Below are positions 1 through 8,903 of a DNA stretch of 64,000 nt, piece by piece. A model generated the notes under the pieces. That model did no database searches, had not been told where the DNA came from, and worked only from the letters and a program-made list of their open reading frames with translations. The DNA is from Lysobacter capsici (GTDB lineage Bacteria > Pseudomonadota > Gammaproteobacteria > Xanthomonadales > Xanthomonadaceae). Position numbers and translations under genes: made by a program. How positions within the stretch are numbered: the stretch's first letter is position 1; each line of letters begins with the position of its first letter. Location: NCBI RefSeq assembly GCF_014779555.2, contig NZ_CP094357.1, forward strand, positions 1,550,001 to 1,614,000, written 5' to 3'.

Positions 1-2
1 GT

Positions 3-770
3 CACGACGGCGATGCGCAGGCAACCACGGCCGAGGCCGAATGGGCGTTGCGGGTCGATCTGGCCGCGGCCTACCGGCTGGTCGCGCTGTTCGGCTGGGA
101 CGATCTCGTGTTCACCCATCTGACCGCGCGCATTCCCGGCCCCGAGCACCGTTTTCTGATCAACCGCTACGGCATGGGCTTCGACGAAATCACCGCCTCC
201 TCGCTGGTCAAGATCGGCCTCGACGGGCTGCCGGTGGACGAGGCGCTCAGCGATCAGCCGATCCCGGTCAACCCGGCCGGCTTCGTCATCCACAGCGCGG
301 TGCATGCCGCGCGCGACGACGCCTTGTGCGTGATGCACACCCATTCGCTCAACGGCATCGCGGTGTCGGCGCAGCGCGACGGGGTACTGCCGATCTCGCA
401 GCAATCGCTGTTCGTGCTGGCCGCGCTGGGCTATCACGACTACGAAGGCGTGGCGCTCAACGACGAGGAAAGGCCGCGGTTGGTGCGCGATCTGGGACGC
501 AATACCTTCCTGATGCTGCGCAACCATGGCCTGCTGACGGTCGGCGCGAGCGTCGCCGATGCGTTCCTGGCGATGTACATCTTCGAGGCCGCATGCGCGA
601 TCCAGGTGCGGGCGATGGCCGGCGGGGGCGACTTGTTGCGTATTCCCGCGCCGATTCTCGCCGGCATCCAGGCTCAGGCCGCGCAGGTCACGCGCGGGCT
701 CGGCGGCGCCCTGGCGTGGCCGTCGCTGCTGCGGCGATTGCAGCGGCACAATCCGGGCTACGATCGCTGA
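3..770 (+). CDS. Class II aldolase/adducin family protein, 5' end cut by window
   Basis: The reading frame is open from the first full codon of the window, so the start lies upstream; reading begins a few residues before the conserved stretch EWALRVDLAAAYRLVALFGW. The visible 255 codons carry the hallmarks of the class II aldolase/adducin fold: TARIPGPEHRFLIN, the metal-ligand motif MHTHSLNG and a second histidine in RNHGLLTVG. Members include fuculose-phosphate aldolase-like enzymes and many uncharacterised relatives; the substrate cannot be told from sequence. It is cytoplasmic, without signal peptide or membrane segment. The next gene starts 90 nt downstream on the same strand and encodes a transporter, so the two could be co-transcribed. 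Confidence 0.85.
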   Translation, partial: HDGDAQATTAEAEWALRVDLAAAYRLVALFGWDDLVFTHLTARIPGPEHRFLINRYGMGFDEITASSLVKIGLDGLPVDEALSDQPIPVNPAGFVIHSAVHAARDDALCVMHTHSLNGIAVSAQRDGVLPISQQSLFVLAALGYHDYEGVALNDEERPRLVRDLGRNTFLMLRNHGLLTVGASVADAFLAMYIFEAACAIQVRAMAGGGDLLRIPAPILAGIQAQAAQVTRGLGGALAWPSLLRRLQRHNPGYDR

Positions 771-860
771 GTCAGCTTCGCGCGGTGGCCGCTTCGCGCA
801 TCCGTGTTCCCGCCGCCGGCGTCGCGCCGGCTCGTACACCCCGTGGTCGGGAGATCCTTC

Positions 861-1748
861 GTGCAGGACAGCCTGTTGCTCAAGATCGGTCTGCCGATCG
901 CCATCGCCATCATCATGTGCGGCATCGGCCTGACCCTCAGCGGCGCGGATTTCCGTCGCATCGGCCAGCATCCCAAGCCGGTCGTGGTCGGCCTGATCGG
1001 CCATTATCTGTTGCTGCCGTTGCTCGGCTTCGCGGTGGCGTGGCTGTTTCCCGACTCGCTGGAATTCGCGGTCGGGTTCGTGCTGGTCGCGGCCTGTCCG
1101 AGCGGCAGCAGCTCCAACGCGCTGACCTTTCTCGCCCGCGGCAATGTCGCATTGGCGGTGACCTTGACGGTGATCAGCGCGCTGGTGACATTCATCAGCG
1201 TGCCGTTGCTGGTCAATCTGGCGTTGGACTGGTTCGGCGGCGAAACCCGCCATATCCGTTTACCGGTGGGCCAGACGGTGATGCACCTGGCCGCGCTGGT
1301 GCTGGTGCCGGTGTTGCTCGGCATGGGCTTGCGGCGTTTCGCACCAGCGTTGGCCCAGCGCATCGAGCCGTGGGTCAGCCGTTTCGCCTTGTTGCTGCTA
1401 TTGTTGCTGATCGTCGCGATCAGCGTCACTCAGCACGATCTGCTGCTGCGTACTTTCCCCGAACTGGGCCCGGCGGCGTTGCTGATGTGCAGCGCGGCGA
1501 TCGGCGGTGGCTTCGCGCTGGCGCGGGTCAGCGGCCTGGACTTGCGCGATTCGATCACGGTCGGGATGGAGGTCGGCGTGCAGAACAGCACGCTGGCGAT
1601 CGTGATCGCGCTGACCTTGTTGAACTCGCCGCAGGTCGCGGTGCCGGCGGCGATGTATGGCTTGCTGATGTATGTGCCGGCGTTCGCGGTGGTGATGCTG
1701 GGGCGGCGGGCGGTGGCGCGGGAGCAGGCGCGCGCGGCGGGCGTTTGA
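861..1748 (+). CDS. Bile acid:sodium symporter (BASS) family transporter
   Basis: A 295-aa integral membrane protein with about nine or ten hydrophobic segments, as in the BASS family of sodium-coupled organic anion carriers. Family-like features are the Gly/Pro-rich segment around CPSGSSSNALTFLARGNVAL and the later EVGVQNSTLAIVIAL stretch, which resembles the conserved helix-crossover motif. A GTG start at 861 was chosen because GGAG lies about 8 nt before it and the protein then begins just ahead of the first membrane helix; an upstream in-frame GTG at 804 would add a non-conserved leader. The substrate is unknown; bile acids are unlikely and organic acids such as pyruvate are possible. Confidence 0.85.
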   Translation: MQDSLLLKIGLPIAIAIIMCGIGLTLSGADFRRIGQHPKPVVVGLIGHYLLLPLLGFAVAWLFPDSLEFAVGFVLVAACPSGSSSNALTFLARGNVALAVTLTVISALVTFISVPLLVNLALDWFGGETRHIRLPVGQTVMHLAALVLVPVLLGMGLRRFAPALAQRIEPWVSRFALLLLLLLIVAISVTQHDLLLRTFPELGPAALLMCSAAIGGGFALARVSGLDLRDSITVGMEVGVQNSTLAIVIALTLLNSPQVAVPAAMYGLLMYVPAFAVVMLGRRAVAREQARAAGV

Positions 1749-1800
1749 AGGTTGTTACAAGGGCTCGTGGCCCTGATGCGGGTGGTACTTGCTTGCGCGT

Positions 1801-1932
1801 GCCCTCATCCGGCCCTTCGGGCCACCTTCTCCCGCAAGCGGGAGAAGGGTTTTTCGCAGCTTGCTCATGATCGTGACAAATCCCTCTTTAAAAGCCCCTC
1901 TCCCGCTTGCGGGAGAGGGGTTGGGGTGAGGG
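1801..1932. repeat. Pair of inverted REP elements (BIME-like)
   Basis: Two copies of a palindromic repeat with the core TCTCCCGC-AAGC/TTGC-GGGAGA lie in opposite orientation between convergent genes, at 1801-1849 and 1894-1932. Each has a GGTGAGGGC-type tail pointing outward. The same element pair recurs inside murL at 6266-6400. At the mRNA level the hairpins could act as 3' end stabilisers for the two convergent transcripts. Confidence 0.8.
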
Positions 1933-1942
1933 CCACGCAGCC

Positions 1943-2824
1943 TCAACGCCAATCGATCGATCCACGCACCACATTGCTGACCCGCCCACCCGACCAGACC
2001 TCCCCATCGCCATCCACGCGCAACTCCAGCCGCGCGTCGAAGCCGACTTCGCGGCCCTGGCTGACGGTATAACGCCCGTCGCGGCCCGGCAGGGCGCCGT
2101 TGTGGTTGAGCCATGCGGCCAGGGTGGCGTTGGCCGCGCCGGAGGCGGCGTCCTCGAACTGCGCCGGGGCGCCGACGAAGGCGCGCACGACCAGGTCGTA
2201 GTCCTGCCCGGCATCGGCGCGCGCGAACGCGCACAGGCCCATGCTCTCGGTGCTTTCGGCCAGCGCGCCGATCGCGGCCCAGTCCGGGCTGGCGGCGCGC
2301 AGCGCGGCTTCGTCGCGCAGTTCGGCCAGCCACCAGCGGCGGCCGCCGTCCATCAGCGCCGGCGGCAACGCGCCCAAGGGCAGATTGCGCAAAGTGTCGG
2401 CCAGACGCGGGTCGGCGGCGCTGGCGGTCTCGACCACCCGCGCGCGCGGCGTGCGCACCGCGATCGTGCGCGACTCGCCTTCGCCGCTCACCGACAACGG
2501 CAGCAGCCCGGCGACGCCCTCCTGCACCAGCACGCCGTCGACCGGCGTCGCCAGCCCGGCCTCGAGCACCACGCAGGCGGTGCCGACGCTGGGATGGCCG
2601 GCGAACGGCACCTCGCGGCGCGGGCTGAACATGCGGATGCGGTAACTCGCGCCGGGCTGGCTCGGCGGAAACACGAAGGTGGTTTCGGGCAGGCGGGTCC
2701 AGCGGGCGATGGCCTGCATGGCGGCGTCGTCGAGACCGTCGGCGTCGAGGACCACGGCCAGCGGATTGCCGGCGCCGGGCCGGTCGGCGAACACGTCCAG
2801 TTGCAGATAGCGGCGTTGCGTCAT
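1943..2824 (-). CDS. PhzF family isomerase/epimerase-like protein
   Basis: A 293-aa protein of the PhzF/diaminopimelate-epimerase fold. It shows the N-terminal LDVFADRPGAGNPLAVVLDADGL, the LPETTF motif whose Glu47 corresponds to the catalytic glutamate of PhzF, MFSPRREVPFAGHPSVGTA in the first half, and the equivalent DAASGAANATLAAWL in the second half. The ATG at 2824 has GGAAG about 9 nt upstream and begins at the conserved N-terminus; extending it would add a non-conserved proline-rich leader. The reaction is unknown: most family members are not in phenazine operons, and no phenazine genes are seen here. It stands alone, transcribed towards the BASS gene. Confidence 0.88.
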   Translation of the reverse strand: MTQRRYLQLDVFADRPGAGNPLAVVLDADGLDDAAMQAIARWTRLPETTFVFPPSQPGASYRIRMFSPRREVPFAGHPSVGTACVVLEAGLATPVDGVLVQEGVAGLLPLSVSGEGESRTIAVRTPRARVVETASAADPRLADTLRNLPLGALPPALMDGGRRWWLAELRDEAALRAASPDWAAIGALAESTESMGLCAFARADAGQDYDLVVRAFVGAPAQFEDAASGAANATLAAWLNHNGALPGRDGRYTVSQGREVGFDARLELRVDGDGEVWSGGRVSNVVRGSIDWR

Positions 2825-3231
2825 TCGGGTGGGCTTCCGAGGAGCCCGTGCAGGTGGCGGTACAAGGGCGGGGCCATGAGAGAGGAAAGAGTGGGGAAGC
2901 AATGAGAAACATCAGATAGAGCGGAGAAAACAGTCGGCCCGGCACCCCGCCGAAGCGGACCGCCGAAACCATCGGCCGGGCAACCCGCCGAAGCAAGCCC
3001 CCGAAACCAGCGGCCCGGCCCCTTCGTTCGGGAACCGGCCGCTTCGACTAGAATCGTCGCCTCATGCCCGGACTCCCGGGCGCGCGCGATGGCAAGCACG
3101 CGATTCTAGGCGCGCAGGACCGGCAAGTGTGCAAACCCGCGGCCCCGCATCGATGCGGCGCGGCGGGCCGATCGACCTGTCCCGGCCTTCGCCGGGGCTT
3201 GAAACCCGTAACGACAACCGAGGAAGACGTG
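2825..3231 (+). promoter_or_regulatory. Divergent intergenic region and leader of the aspartokinase operon
   Basis: No gene is seen in these 407 nt. A TAGAAT hexamer at 3049-3054 could be a -10 box for the rightward operon, but only a poor -35 (TTCGGG, 3027-3032) precedes it. The roughly 170-nt leader that would follow contains a 14-bp perfect palindrome (3145-3158, CCGCATCGATGCGG) and a 6-bp GC hairpin with a CTTC loop (3181-3196). No known lysine riboswitch pattern was recognised by eye. Confidence 0.35.
2934..3022. repeat. Short tandem repeat, 38-bp unit, about 2.3 copies
   Basis: A 38-nt unit beginning TCGGCC(C/G)GGCA(C/A)CCCGCCGAAG and ending CGAAACCA occurs at 2934-2971 and 2972-3009 with a few substitutions, followed by a partial third copy. 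It lies in the spacer between the divergent PhzF-like and aspartokinase genes. Confidence 0.75.
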
Positions 3232-5829
3232 GTGGCGCAAGCGACAGGCTGGGTGGTGCTCAAGTTCGGTGGTACTTCGGTATCCCGCCGCAACCGTTGG
3301 GACACGATCGGACGCCTGGCTTCGAAACGCCTGAAAGACGACGGCCGGCGCGTGCTGGTGGTGGTCTCGGCGTTGTCGGGCGTGACCAACGAGCTGCAGG
3401 CGATCGCGTATGCCGCGCCCGGCCAGGACGACGGCATCGCCGCGCGTTTCGCCGGTCTGGTCGAGCGTCACCGCACCTTCTGCGCTGAACTCGATCTCGA
3501 CCCGGACGCGGTGCTCGGCGAACGCCTGGCGAAACTGGTTGCGTTGGAAACCGATCCGCGCGCGGCGAGCCGCGCATTGGACTGGCAGGCCGAGGTGCTG
3601 GGGCAGGGCGAACTGCTGTCGTCCACCTTGGGCGCGGCCTACCTGCGCTCGCAGGGGCTCGACTTCGGGTGGTGCGATGCGCGCGACTGGCTCGACGCGG
3701 TGTCGTTGCCGAACGCGAGCGAGTGGGCGCAGCGCCTGTCGGTGAATTGCCGGCACCAGGCCGAAGCGGGTTTCGCCGAACGCTTCGACGCGCAGCCGAC
3801 CGCGATGCTGATCACCCAGGGCTTCATCGCCCGCCACGGCGACGGCGGCACCGCGATTCTCGGCCGCGGCGGTTCCGACACCTCGGCCGCGTACTTCGGC
3901 GCGTTGCTGAAGGCGCAGCGGGTCGAAATCTGGACCGACGTGCCCGGCATGTTCAGCGCCAATCCGCGCGAAGTGCCCGATGCGCGCCTGCTGGCGCGAC
4001 TGGATTACGCCGAGGCCCAGGAAATCGCCACCACCGGCGCCAAGGTCCTGCATCCGCGTTCGATCGCGCCGTGCCGCGACGCCGGCGTGCCGATGGCGAT
4101 CCTCGACACCGAACGCTTCGATCTGCCCGGCACCCGCATCGACGCCAGCGCGGCGACCGTGCCCGGGGTCAAGGCGATCAGCCGGCGCAACGGCATCGTG
4201 CTGGTGTCGATGGAAAGCATCGGCATGTGGCAGCAGGTCGGCTTCCTGGCCGACGTGTTCGAGCGGTTCAAGCGGCATGGCTTGTCGATCGACTTGATCG
4301 GTTCGTCGGAAACCAACGTGACGGTCTCGCTGGATCCGAGCGAGAACCTGGTCAACAGCAACGTGCTCGAAGCGCTGTCGGCCGATCTGGCCGAGGTGTG
4401 CCGGGTCAAGGTGATCGCGCCGTGCGCGGCGATCACCCTGGTCGGCCGCGGCATGCGTTCGCTGCTGCATCGATTGTCCGACATCTGGGCCGCGTTCGGT
4501 CGCGAGCGCGTGCATCTGATTTCGCAGTCGTCCAACGACCTCAACCTGACCTTCGTGATCGACGAGGCCGACGCCGACGGCCTGTTGCCGCATCTGCACC
4601 ACGAACTGATCCGCGGCGGCGCCATGCCGGTGCGCGACGACAGCGTGTTCGGCCCGAGCTGGCGCGAGATCGCGCACGGCAAGCCGCAACGCGCGCCGGC
4701 GTGGTGGCAGGGCCGGCGCGAACGCCTGCTGGCGATGGCCGATGCCGGCACCCCGCGCTACGTCTACGACCTGGCGACCGTGCGCGAACGCGCGCGCTCG
4801 CTGATCGGCACCGACGCGGTCGATCGCTGCTTCTACGCGATGAAGGCCAATTCGCACCCGGCCGTGCTCAAGACCATCGTCGGCGAAGGTTTCGGCCTGG
4901 AATGCGTGTCGCTGGCCGAGATCGAGCGGGTATTCGCCGCGATCCCGCACATGGCGCCCGAGCGGGTCTTGTTCACCCCGAGCTTCGCGCCGCGGCGCGA
5001 ATACGAAGCCGCGTTCAAGCGCGGTGTGATCGTCACCCTCGACAACATCGAAGCGCTGCAGCGCTGGCCCGAATTGTTCCGCGGCCGCACGTTGTGGCTG
5101 CGCCTGGACCTGGGCCACGGCGAAGGCCACCACGAGAAAGTCCGCACTGGCGGCGTCGCGGCCAAGTTCGGCCTGCCGTTGTCGCGTTTCGACGCTTTCA
5201 TCGAGCAGGCGCGCAAGCTCGATGTCCGCATCAGCGGCCTGCACGCGCACCTGGGCAGCGGCATCGACGATCCGCAGCACTGGCGCGGCGTCTACGCCAG
5301 CCTGGCCGGGTTGGCCGACAGCGTCGGTACGGTCGAGACCATCGACATCGGCGGCGGCTTGCCGATCGCCTATACGCCCGAAGCGCCGGCGTTCGATCTG
5401 GCGCAGTGGCGCGCCGGCCTGGATGAAATCAAGGCCGCGTACCCGCGTTATGGGCTGATCATCGAACCCGGCCGTTACCTGGTGGCCGAAAGCGGCGTGC
5501 TGCTGCTCGCGGTGACCCAGGTGATCGAAAAGGACGGCGTGCGCCGGATCGGTTGCGATGCCGGCATGAACGCGCTGATGCGTCCGGCGATGTACGAGGC
5601 CTACCACGGCATCCACAACCTGAGCCGCTTCGACGACAGCGCGGTCGCCGCGTTCGACGTGGTCGGCCCGGTGTGCGAGAGCAGCGACGTGCTCGGCCGC
5701 GGCCGGCCGATGCCGATCGCGACCGAGGAGGGCGACGTCATCCTGGTCGCCGACACCGGCGCCTACGGCATGGCCATGGCCAATACCTACAACCTGCGCG
5801 CGCTGCCGGCCGAGGAGGTGATCGAATGA
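3232..5829 (+). CDS. Bifunctional aspartate kinase/diaminopimelate decarboxylase
   Basis: An 865-aa fusion of the first and last enzymes of the lysine/DAP pathway. The N-terminal half is an aspartokinase: KFGGTSV near residue 10, the RGGSDTSAAYFGALL active-site region, then ACT-type regulatory sequence with SSETNVTVSLD and SQSSNDLNLTFVID. The C-terminal half is a PLP-dependent decarboxylase: YAMKANSHPAVL with the PLP lysine near residue 539, HAHLGSGID near 671, EPGRYLVAESG, and CESSDVLGRGR. The GTG at 3232 has GAGGA about 7 nt upstream; the adjacent GTG at 3229 is too close. Such fusions are typical of Xanthomonadaceae. The ACT region implies feedback control by lysine or another aspartate-family amino acid. 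It is followed 55 nt later by murL. Confidence 0.95.
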   Translation: MAQATGWVVLKFGGTSVSRRNRWDTIGRLASKRLKDDGRRVLVVVSALSGVTNELQAIAYAAPGQDDGIAARFAGLVERHRTFCAELDLDPDAVLGERLAKLVALETDPRAASRALDWQAEVLGQGELLSSTLGAAYLRSQGLDFGWCDARDWLDAVSLPNASEWAQRLSVNCRHQAEAGFAERFDAQPTAMLITQGFIARHGDGGTAILGRGGSDTSAAYFGALLKAQRVEIWTDVPGMFSANPREVPDARLLARLDYAEAQEIATTGAKVLHPRSIAPCRDAGVPMAILDTERFDLPGTRIDASAATVPGVKAISRRNGIVLVSMESIGMWQQVGFLADVFERFKRHGLSIDLIGSSETNVTVSLDPSENLVNSNVLEALSADLAEVCRVKVIAPCAAITLVGRGMRSLLHRLSDIWAAFGRERVHLISQSSNDLNLTFVIDEADADGLLPHLHHELIRGGAMPVRDDSVFGPSWREIAHGKPQRAPAWWQGRRERLLAMADAGTPRYVYDLATVRERARSLIGTDAVDRCFYAMKANSHPAVLKTIVGEGFGLECVSLAEIERVFAAIPHMAPERVLFTPSFAPRREYEAAFKRGVIVTLDNIEALQRWPELFRGRTLWLRLDLGHGEGHHEKVRTGGVAAKFGLPLSRFDAFIEQARKLDVRISGLHAHLGSGIDDPQHWRGVYASLAGLADSVGTVETIDIGGGLPIAYTPEAPAFDLAQWRAGLDEIKAAYPRYGLIIEPGRYLVAESGVLLLAVTQVIEKDGVRRIGCDAGMNALMRPAMYEAYHGIHNLSRFDDSAVAAFDVVGPVCESSDVLGRGRPMPIATEEGDVILVADTGAYGMAMANTYNLRALPAEEVIE

Positions 5830-5884
5830 CATCGACCTTCCGCAAACCCCGCGCGCGACTTGCTCTGATTTCGGGAAAACGCTT

Positions 5885-7363
5885 GTGAGTGCCCAATTCC
5901 AACGCGACGCGGTTCGCGCCTTCCGTTTCGTCCGCTACCATCTCGACGCCGCCACCGGTATCGCCGAACTGGTGTATGCCTTCGACGACGGCCCGGAGCT
6001 GATCGAAACCATCACCATTCCGGGCGCGCCGTTCGTCCTGGACGGCGCGCGCGAGCAAGCGGTGCGGCAGGCGCTGCGTCTGCTGCATCTGATCGCCGGC
6101 GTGAGCTATTACAAGGCGGCGGTGCCGGAGGAGATCCGCATCGACTCGTATGCGATCGATGCCGATGCGGCGGCGTTGCTGGAGCTGATCTATGTCAACG
6201 GGCTGGGCGAATTCGCGTATCGCAATGGCTTGAATCTGCATGGGAAGATCAAGTTTCCGGTGGGGCCCTCACCCCAGCCCTCTCCCGCAGGCGGGAGAGG
6301 GAGTAACGGCGTCGATGCGTCTGCCCTCGATGGTCCGTCCAGCACCGCTGCTCTTGATGGTCTCTCTCTCCCGCTTGCGGGAGAGGGCCGGGGTGAGGGC
6401 TACGCGCCCGCGCTGCGCCTGCGCGAACACGCTCTGGTCGCGATCGGCGGCGGCAAGGACTCGCTGGTCAGCATCGAAGCCCTGCGCGCGCTCGGCATCG
6501 AACAGACGGTCACCTGGATCGGCGGTTCGCAGTTGATCGCGGCCTGCGCCGCGCGCACCGAGCTGCCGACCCTCAACCTCGGCCGCGCGCTCGCGCCGCA
6601 GCTGTTCGAACTCAATCGCCAGGGCGCCTACAACGGGCATATCCCGGTCACCGTGGTGAACTCGGCGATCATGGTGCTGGCGGCGCTGCTGCACGGCGTC
6701 GATCAGGTCGTGTTCTCCAACGAACGCTCGGCCAGCTACGGCAGCCTGATCGAAGGCACCGGCGAGGTGAATCACCAGTGGTCGAAGGGCTGGGCCTGCG
6801 AGCAGGCGTTCGGCGATTACGTGCAGCGGCATGTCGCGGCCGATCTGCATTACTACTCGCTGCTGCGTCCGCTCAGCGAATTGGCGGTGGCGCGGCAGTT
6901 CGCCCGCACCGATCGTTACGACGCGCATTTCAGCAGCTGCAATCGCAATTTCCATATCCTGGGCGAGCGGCCGGCGAGTCGCTGGTGCGGGGTGTGTCCC
7001 AAGTGTCACTTCGTGTTCCTGGCGCTGGCGCCGTTCATGACCAAGCCTCGCTTGGTCGGCATCTTCGGCCGCAACCTGCTCGACGATCCGGGCCAGACCG
7101 AGGGCTACGACGCGCTGCTCGAATACCGCAACCACAAGCCGTTCGAATGCGTCGGCGAAGGCCGCGAGTCGCGCGCGGCGATGGCCGCGCTGAGCGAGCG
7201 TCCGGAATGGCGCGAAGACGCCCTGGTCGAACGTTTCGCGCGCGAGATCCGTCCGCAATTGGGCGACGACGATCTGCGCATCGAGCCGTTGCTGACGCTG
7301 GACGACGAACAGCGTCTGCCGCCGCGGCTGTGGGAGCGGTTGCGTGCGTATTTCGCAGCTTGA
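5885..7363 (+). CDS. murL: UDP-MurNAc-L-Ala-L-Glu epimerase (MurL) with an in-frame REP insertion
   Basis: A 492-aa homologue of MurL, described in Xanthomonas oryzae as converting UDP-MurNAc-L-Ala-L-Glu to the D-Glu form with ATP, so replacing glutamate racemase. Visible features are the IGGGKDS loop (residues 187-193), resembling the PP-loop of ATP-pyrophosphatases, and the cysteine-rich SCNRNFHI and [15 protein letters not shown]. The GTG at 5885 has GGGAA upstream. Immediate overlap with murD2, the ligase making its substrate, supports the assignment. Residues about 128-173 are the translation of two inverted REP elements ([10 protein letters not shown] and [11 protein letters not shown]) between the N-terminal domain and the ATP loop, making the protein longer than expected for the family. 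Confidence 0.9.
   Translation: MSAQFQRDAVRAFRFVRYHLDAATGIAELVYAFDDGPELIETITIPGAPFVLDGAREQAVRQALRLLHLIAGVSYYKAAVPEEIRIDSYAIDADAAALLELIYVNGLGEFAYRNGLNLHGKIKFPVGPSPQPSPAGGRGSNGVDASALDGPSSTAALDGLSLPLAGEGRGEGYAPALRLREHALVAIGGGKDSLVSIEALRALGIEQTVTWIGGSQLIAACAARTELPTLNLGRALAPQLFELNRQGAYNGHIPVTVVNSAIMVLAALLHGVDQVVFSNERSASYGSLIEGTGEVNHQWSKGWACEQAFGDYVQRHVAADLHYYSLLRPLSELAVARQFARTDRYDAHFSSCNRNFHILGERPASRWCGVCPKCHFVFLALAPFMTKPRLVGIFGRNLLDDPGQTEGYDALLEYRNHKPFECVGEGRESRAAMAALSERPEWREDALVERFAREIRPQLGDDDLRIEPLLTLDDEQRLPPRLWERLRAYFAA
6266..6400. repeat. Inverted REP pair inserted within the murL reading frame
   Basis: Two copies of the CTCTCCCGC...GCGGGAGAGGG element with outward GGGGTGAGGGC-type tails (6266-6302 and 6363-6400) face each other inside murL. 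They match the intergenic pair at 1801-1932. The segment spans 135 nt, a multiple of three, and contains no stop in the murL frame, so it adds roughly 45 residues rich in Pro, Gly and Ala. Confidence 0.9.
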
Positions 7364-8735
7364 CGGTCGCGCGGTCGCGCTGTGGGGCTGGGGCCGCGAA
7401 GGTCGCGCGGCCTATCACGCGATCCGTTCGCGCCTGCCCGAACTCGCGCTGACCCTGTTTTGCTCGCACGAGGAAGCCGCCGATGCGCGCGCGCTCGGCG
7501 ACGTACGTTTGGCGATCGAAACCGCGGCTACCGCCGAGCGGTTGGGCGCATTCGAAATCATCGTGAAGTCGCCGGGCATCAGTCCGTATCGCGCCGAAGC
7601 CTTGGCGGCGGTGGAGCAGGGCGCGCGTTTTCTCGGCGGTACCGCGTTGTGGTTCGGCGAACACGGCGATGCGCGCACGGTCTGCGTGACCGGCACCAAG
7701 GGCAAGAGCACCACGACCTCGCTGCTGGCGCATCTGCTGCGCGCCGGCGGTCATCGCACCGCGCTGGCCGGCAACATCGGGTTGCCCTTGCTGGAAGTGC
7801 TCGATCCGCCGCGGCCGCCGGAGTTCTGGGCGATCGAGTTGTCGAGTTACCAGACCGGCGATGTCGGCGCGAGCGGCGCGCGGCCCGAGGTCGCGGTCGC
7901 GCTGAACCTCTATCCCGAACATCTCGACTGGCACGGCTCGCAGGCGCGTTATGTCGAGGACAAGCTGCGTCTGTTGACCGAAGGCAAGCCGCGCATCGCG
8001 GTGCTCAACGCCAACGATGCGGTGCTCGCGGGCTTGAAGTTGCCCGACAGCGAGATCCATTGGTTCGGCCACGCGGCCGGTTGGCATCTGCGCGGCGACG
8101 CGCTGTGGCGCGGCGATCGCGAGATCATGGACACCGCGTCCCTGCCGCTGCCCGGACGCCATAATCGCGGCAATCTGTGCGCGGTGTTGACCGCGATCGA
8201 AGCGCTCGGCATCGACGCGGCCCCGCTGGCGCCGCATGCGGCGAGTTTCAAGCCGTTGCCGAACCGGCTGCAGCCGCTCGGCACGCGCGACGGCATTGCT
8301 TACGTCAACGATTCGATCAGCACCACGCCGCATGCGAGTCTGGCGGCGCTGGATTGCTATTCGGATCGCCGCATCGCGCTGTTGGTCGGCGGCCACGATC
8401 GCGGCATCGACTGGCAGGCCTTCGCCGATGCGATGCGTCGGCGCGCGCCGGTCGCGATCGTGACCATGGGCGAGAACGGCCCGCGCATCCACGCGCTGCT
8501 GGCGCCGATCGCGGCGCAGTCGGATTTCCGTCTGAGCGCGGCCAAGGACCTCGCCGAGGCGATGGCGCAGGCGCGCGCGGCCCTGGGCGAGGCCGGAGGC
8601 ACGGTGCTGTTGTCGCCGGGCGCGCCGAGTTTCGGCCCGTATCGCGACTATGTCGCGCGCGGCCGCCATTTCGCCGAACTGGCCGGCTTCGATCCCGACG
8701 CGATCGTGGCCATCGACGGCCTGGGTATCGCCTGA
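7344..8735 (+). CDS. murD2: UDP-MurNAc-L-Ala--L-glutamate ligase (MurD2)
   Basis: A 463-aa Mur ligase. It has the N-terminal nucleotide-sugar binding start [11 protein letters not shown], the ATP P-loop GTKGKST (117-123), the central [10 protein letters not shown] and [12 protein letters not shown], and the C-terminal [15 protein letters not shown] and [12 protein letters not shown]. It is MurD-like, but its pairing with murL fits MurD2, which adds L-glutamate rather than D-glutamate to UDP-MurNAc-L-Ala in Xanthomonas. The GTG at 7344 lies 20 nt inside the end of murL, with GGGAG upstream, so translation is coupled. A canonical murD may exist elsewhere; this cannot be judged from the window. 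Confidence 0.9.
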   Translation: MRISQLDGRAVALWGWGREGRAAYHAIRSRLPELALTLFCSHEEAADARALGDVRLAIETAATAERLGAFEIIVKSPGISPYRAEALAAVEQGARFLGGTALWFGEHGDARTVCVTGTKGKSTTTSLLAHLLRAGGHRTALAGNIGLPLLEVLDPPRPPEFWAIELSSYQTGDVGASGARPEVAVALNLYPEHLDWHGSQARYVEDKLRLLTEGKPRIAVLNANDAVLAGLKLPDSEIHWFGHAAGWHLRGDALWRGDREIMDTASLPLPGRHNRGNLCAVLTAIEALGIDAAPLAPHAASFKPLPNRLQPLGTRDGIAYVNDSISTTPHASLAALDCYSDRRIALLVGGHDRGIDWQAFADAMRRRAPVAIVTMGENGPRIHALLAPIAAQSDFRLSAAKDLAEAMAQARAALGEAGGTVLLSPGAPSFGPYRDYVARGRHFAELAGFDPDAIVAIDGLGIA

Positions 8736-8753
8736 CGCTTCGTTGCGCGCGCA

Positions 8754-8788
8754 GCCGCTGAAACGCAGGCGATGCCGCGTTTCGCGGC
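8754..8788 (+). terminator. GC-rich inverted repeat after murD2, possible terminator without T-tract
   Basis: GCCGC-T-GAAACGC pairs with GCGTTTC-GCGGC around a 10-nt loop, 12 bp with one bulged base, starting 19 nt after the murD2 stop. No run of T follows, so it may be a transcript-stabilising hairpin instead of an intrinsic terminator. Confidence 0.35.
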
Positions 8789-8903
8789 CCGCGGCGGGCC
8801 TTGTCGACTGATCGCGGCTGGTGTCGACAGGTCCGCGCCTGCCCACGCATCCGTCACCCGAACGCGCTAGGCTGGCCGCCATCGTCCACACCGGAGTCCG
8901 ACC

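Noticed and set aside
1943-2824. The PhzF-like gene as evidence for phenazine biosynthesis
   Set aside because: No other phz genes are present and most PhzF-family proteins act elsewhere.
3106-5832. A 908-codon minus-strand frame opposite the aspartokinase/DAP decarboxylase gene
   Set aside because: It is a shadow frame of a GC-rich gene; the plus strand carries complete catalytic motifs of both enzymes.
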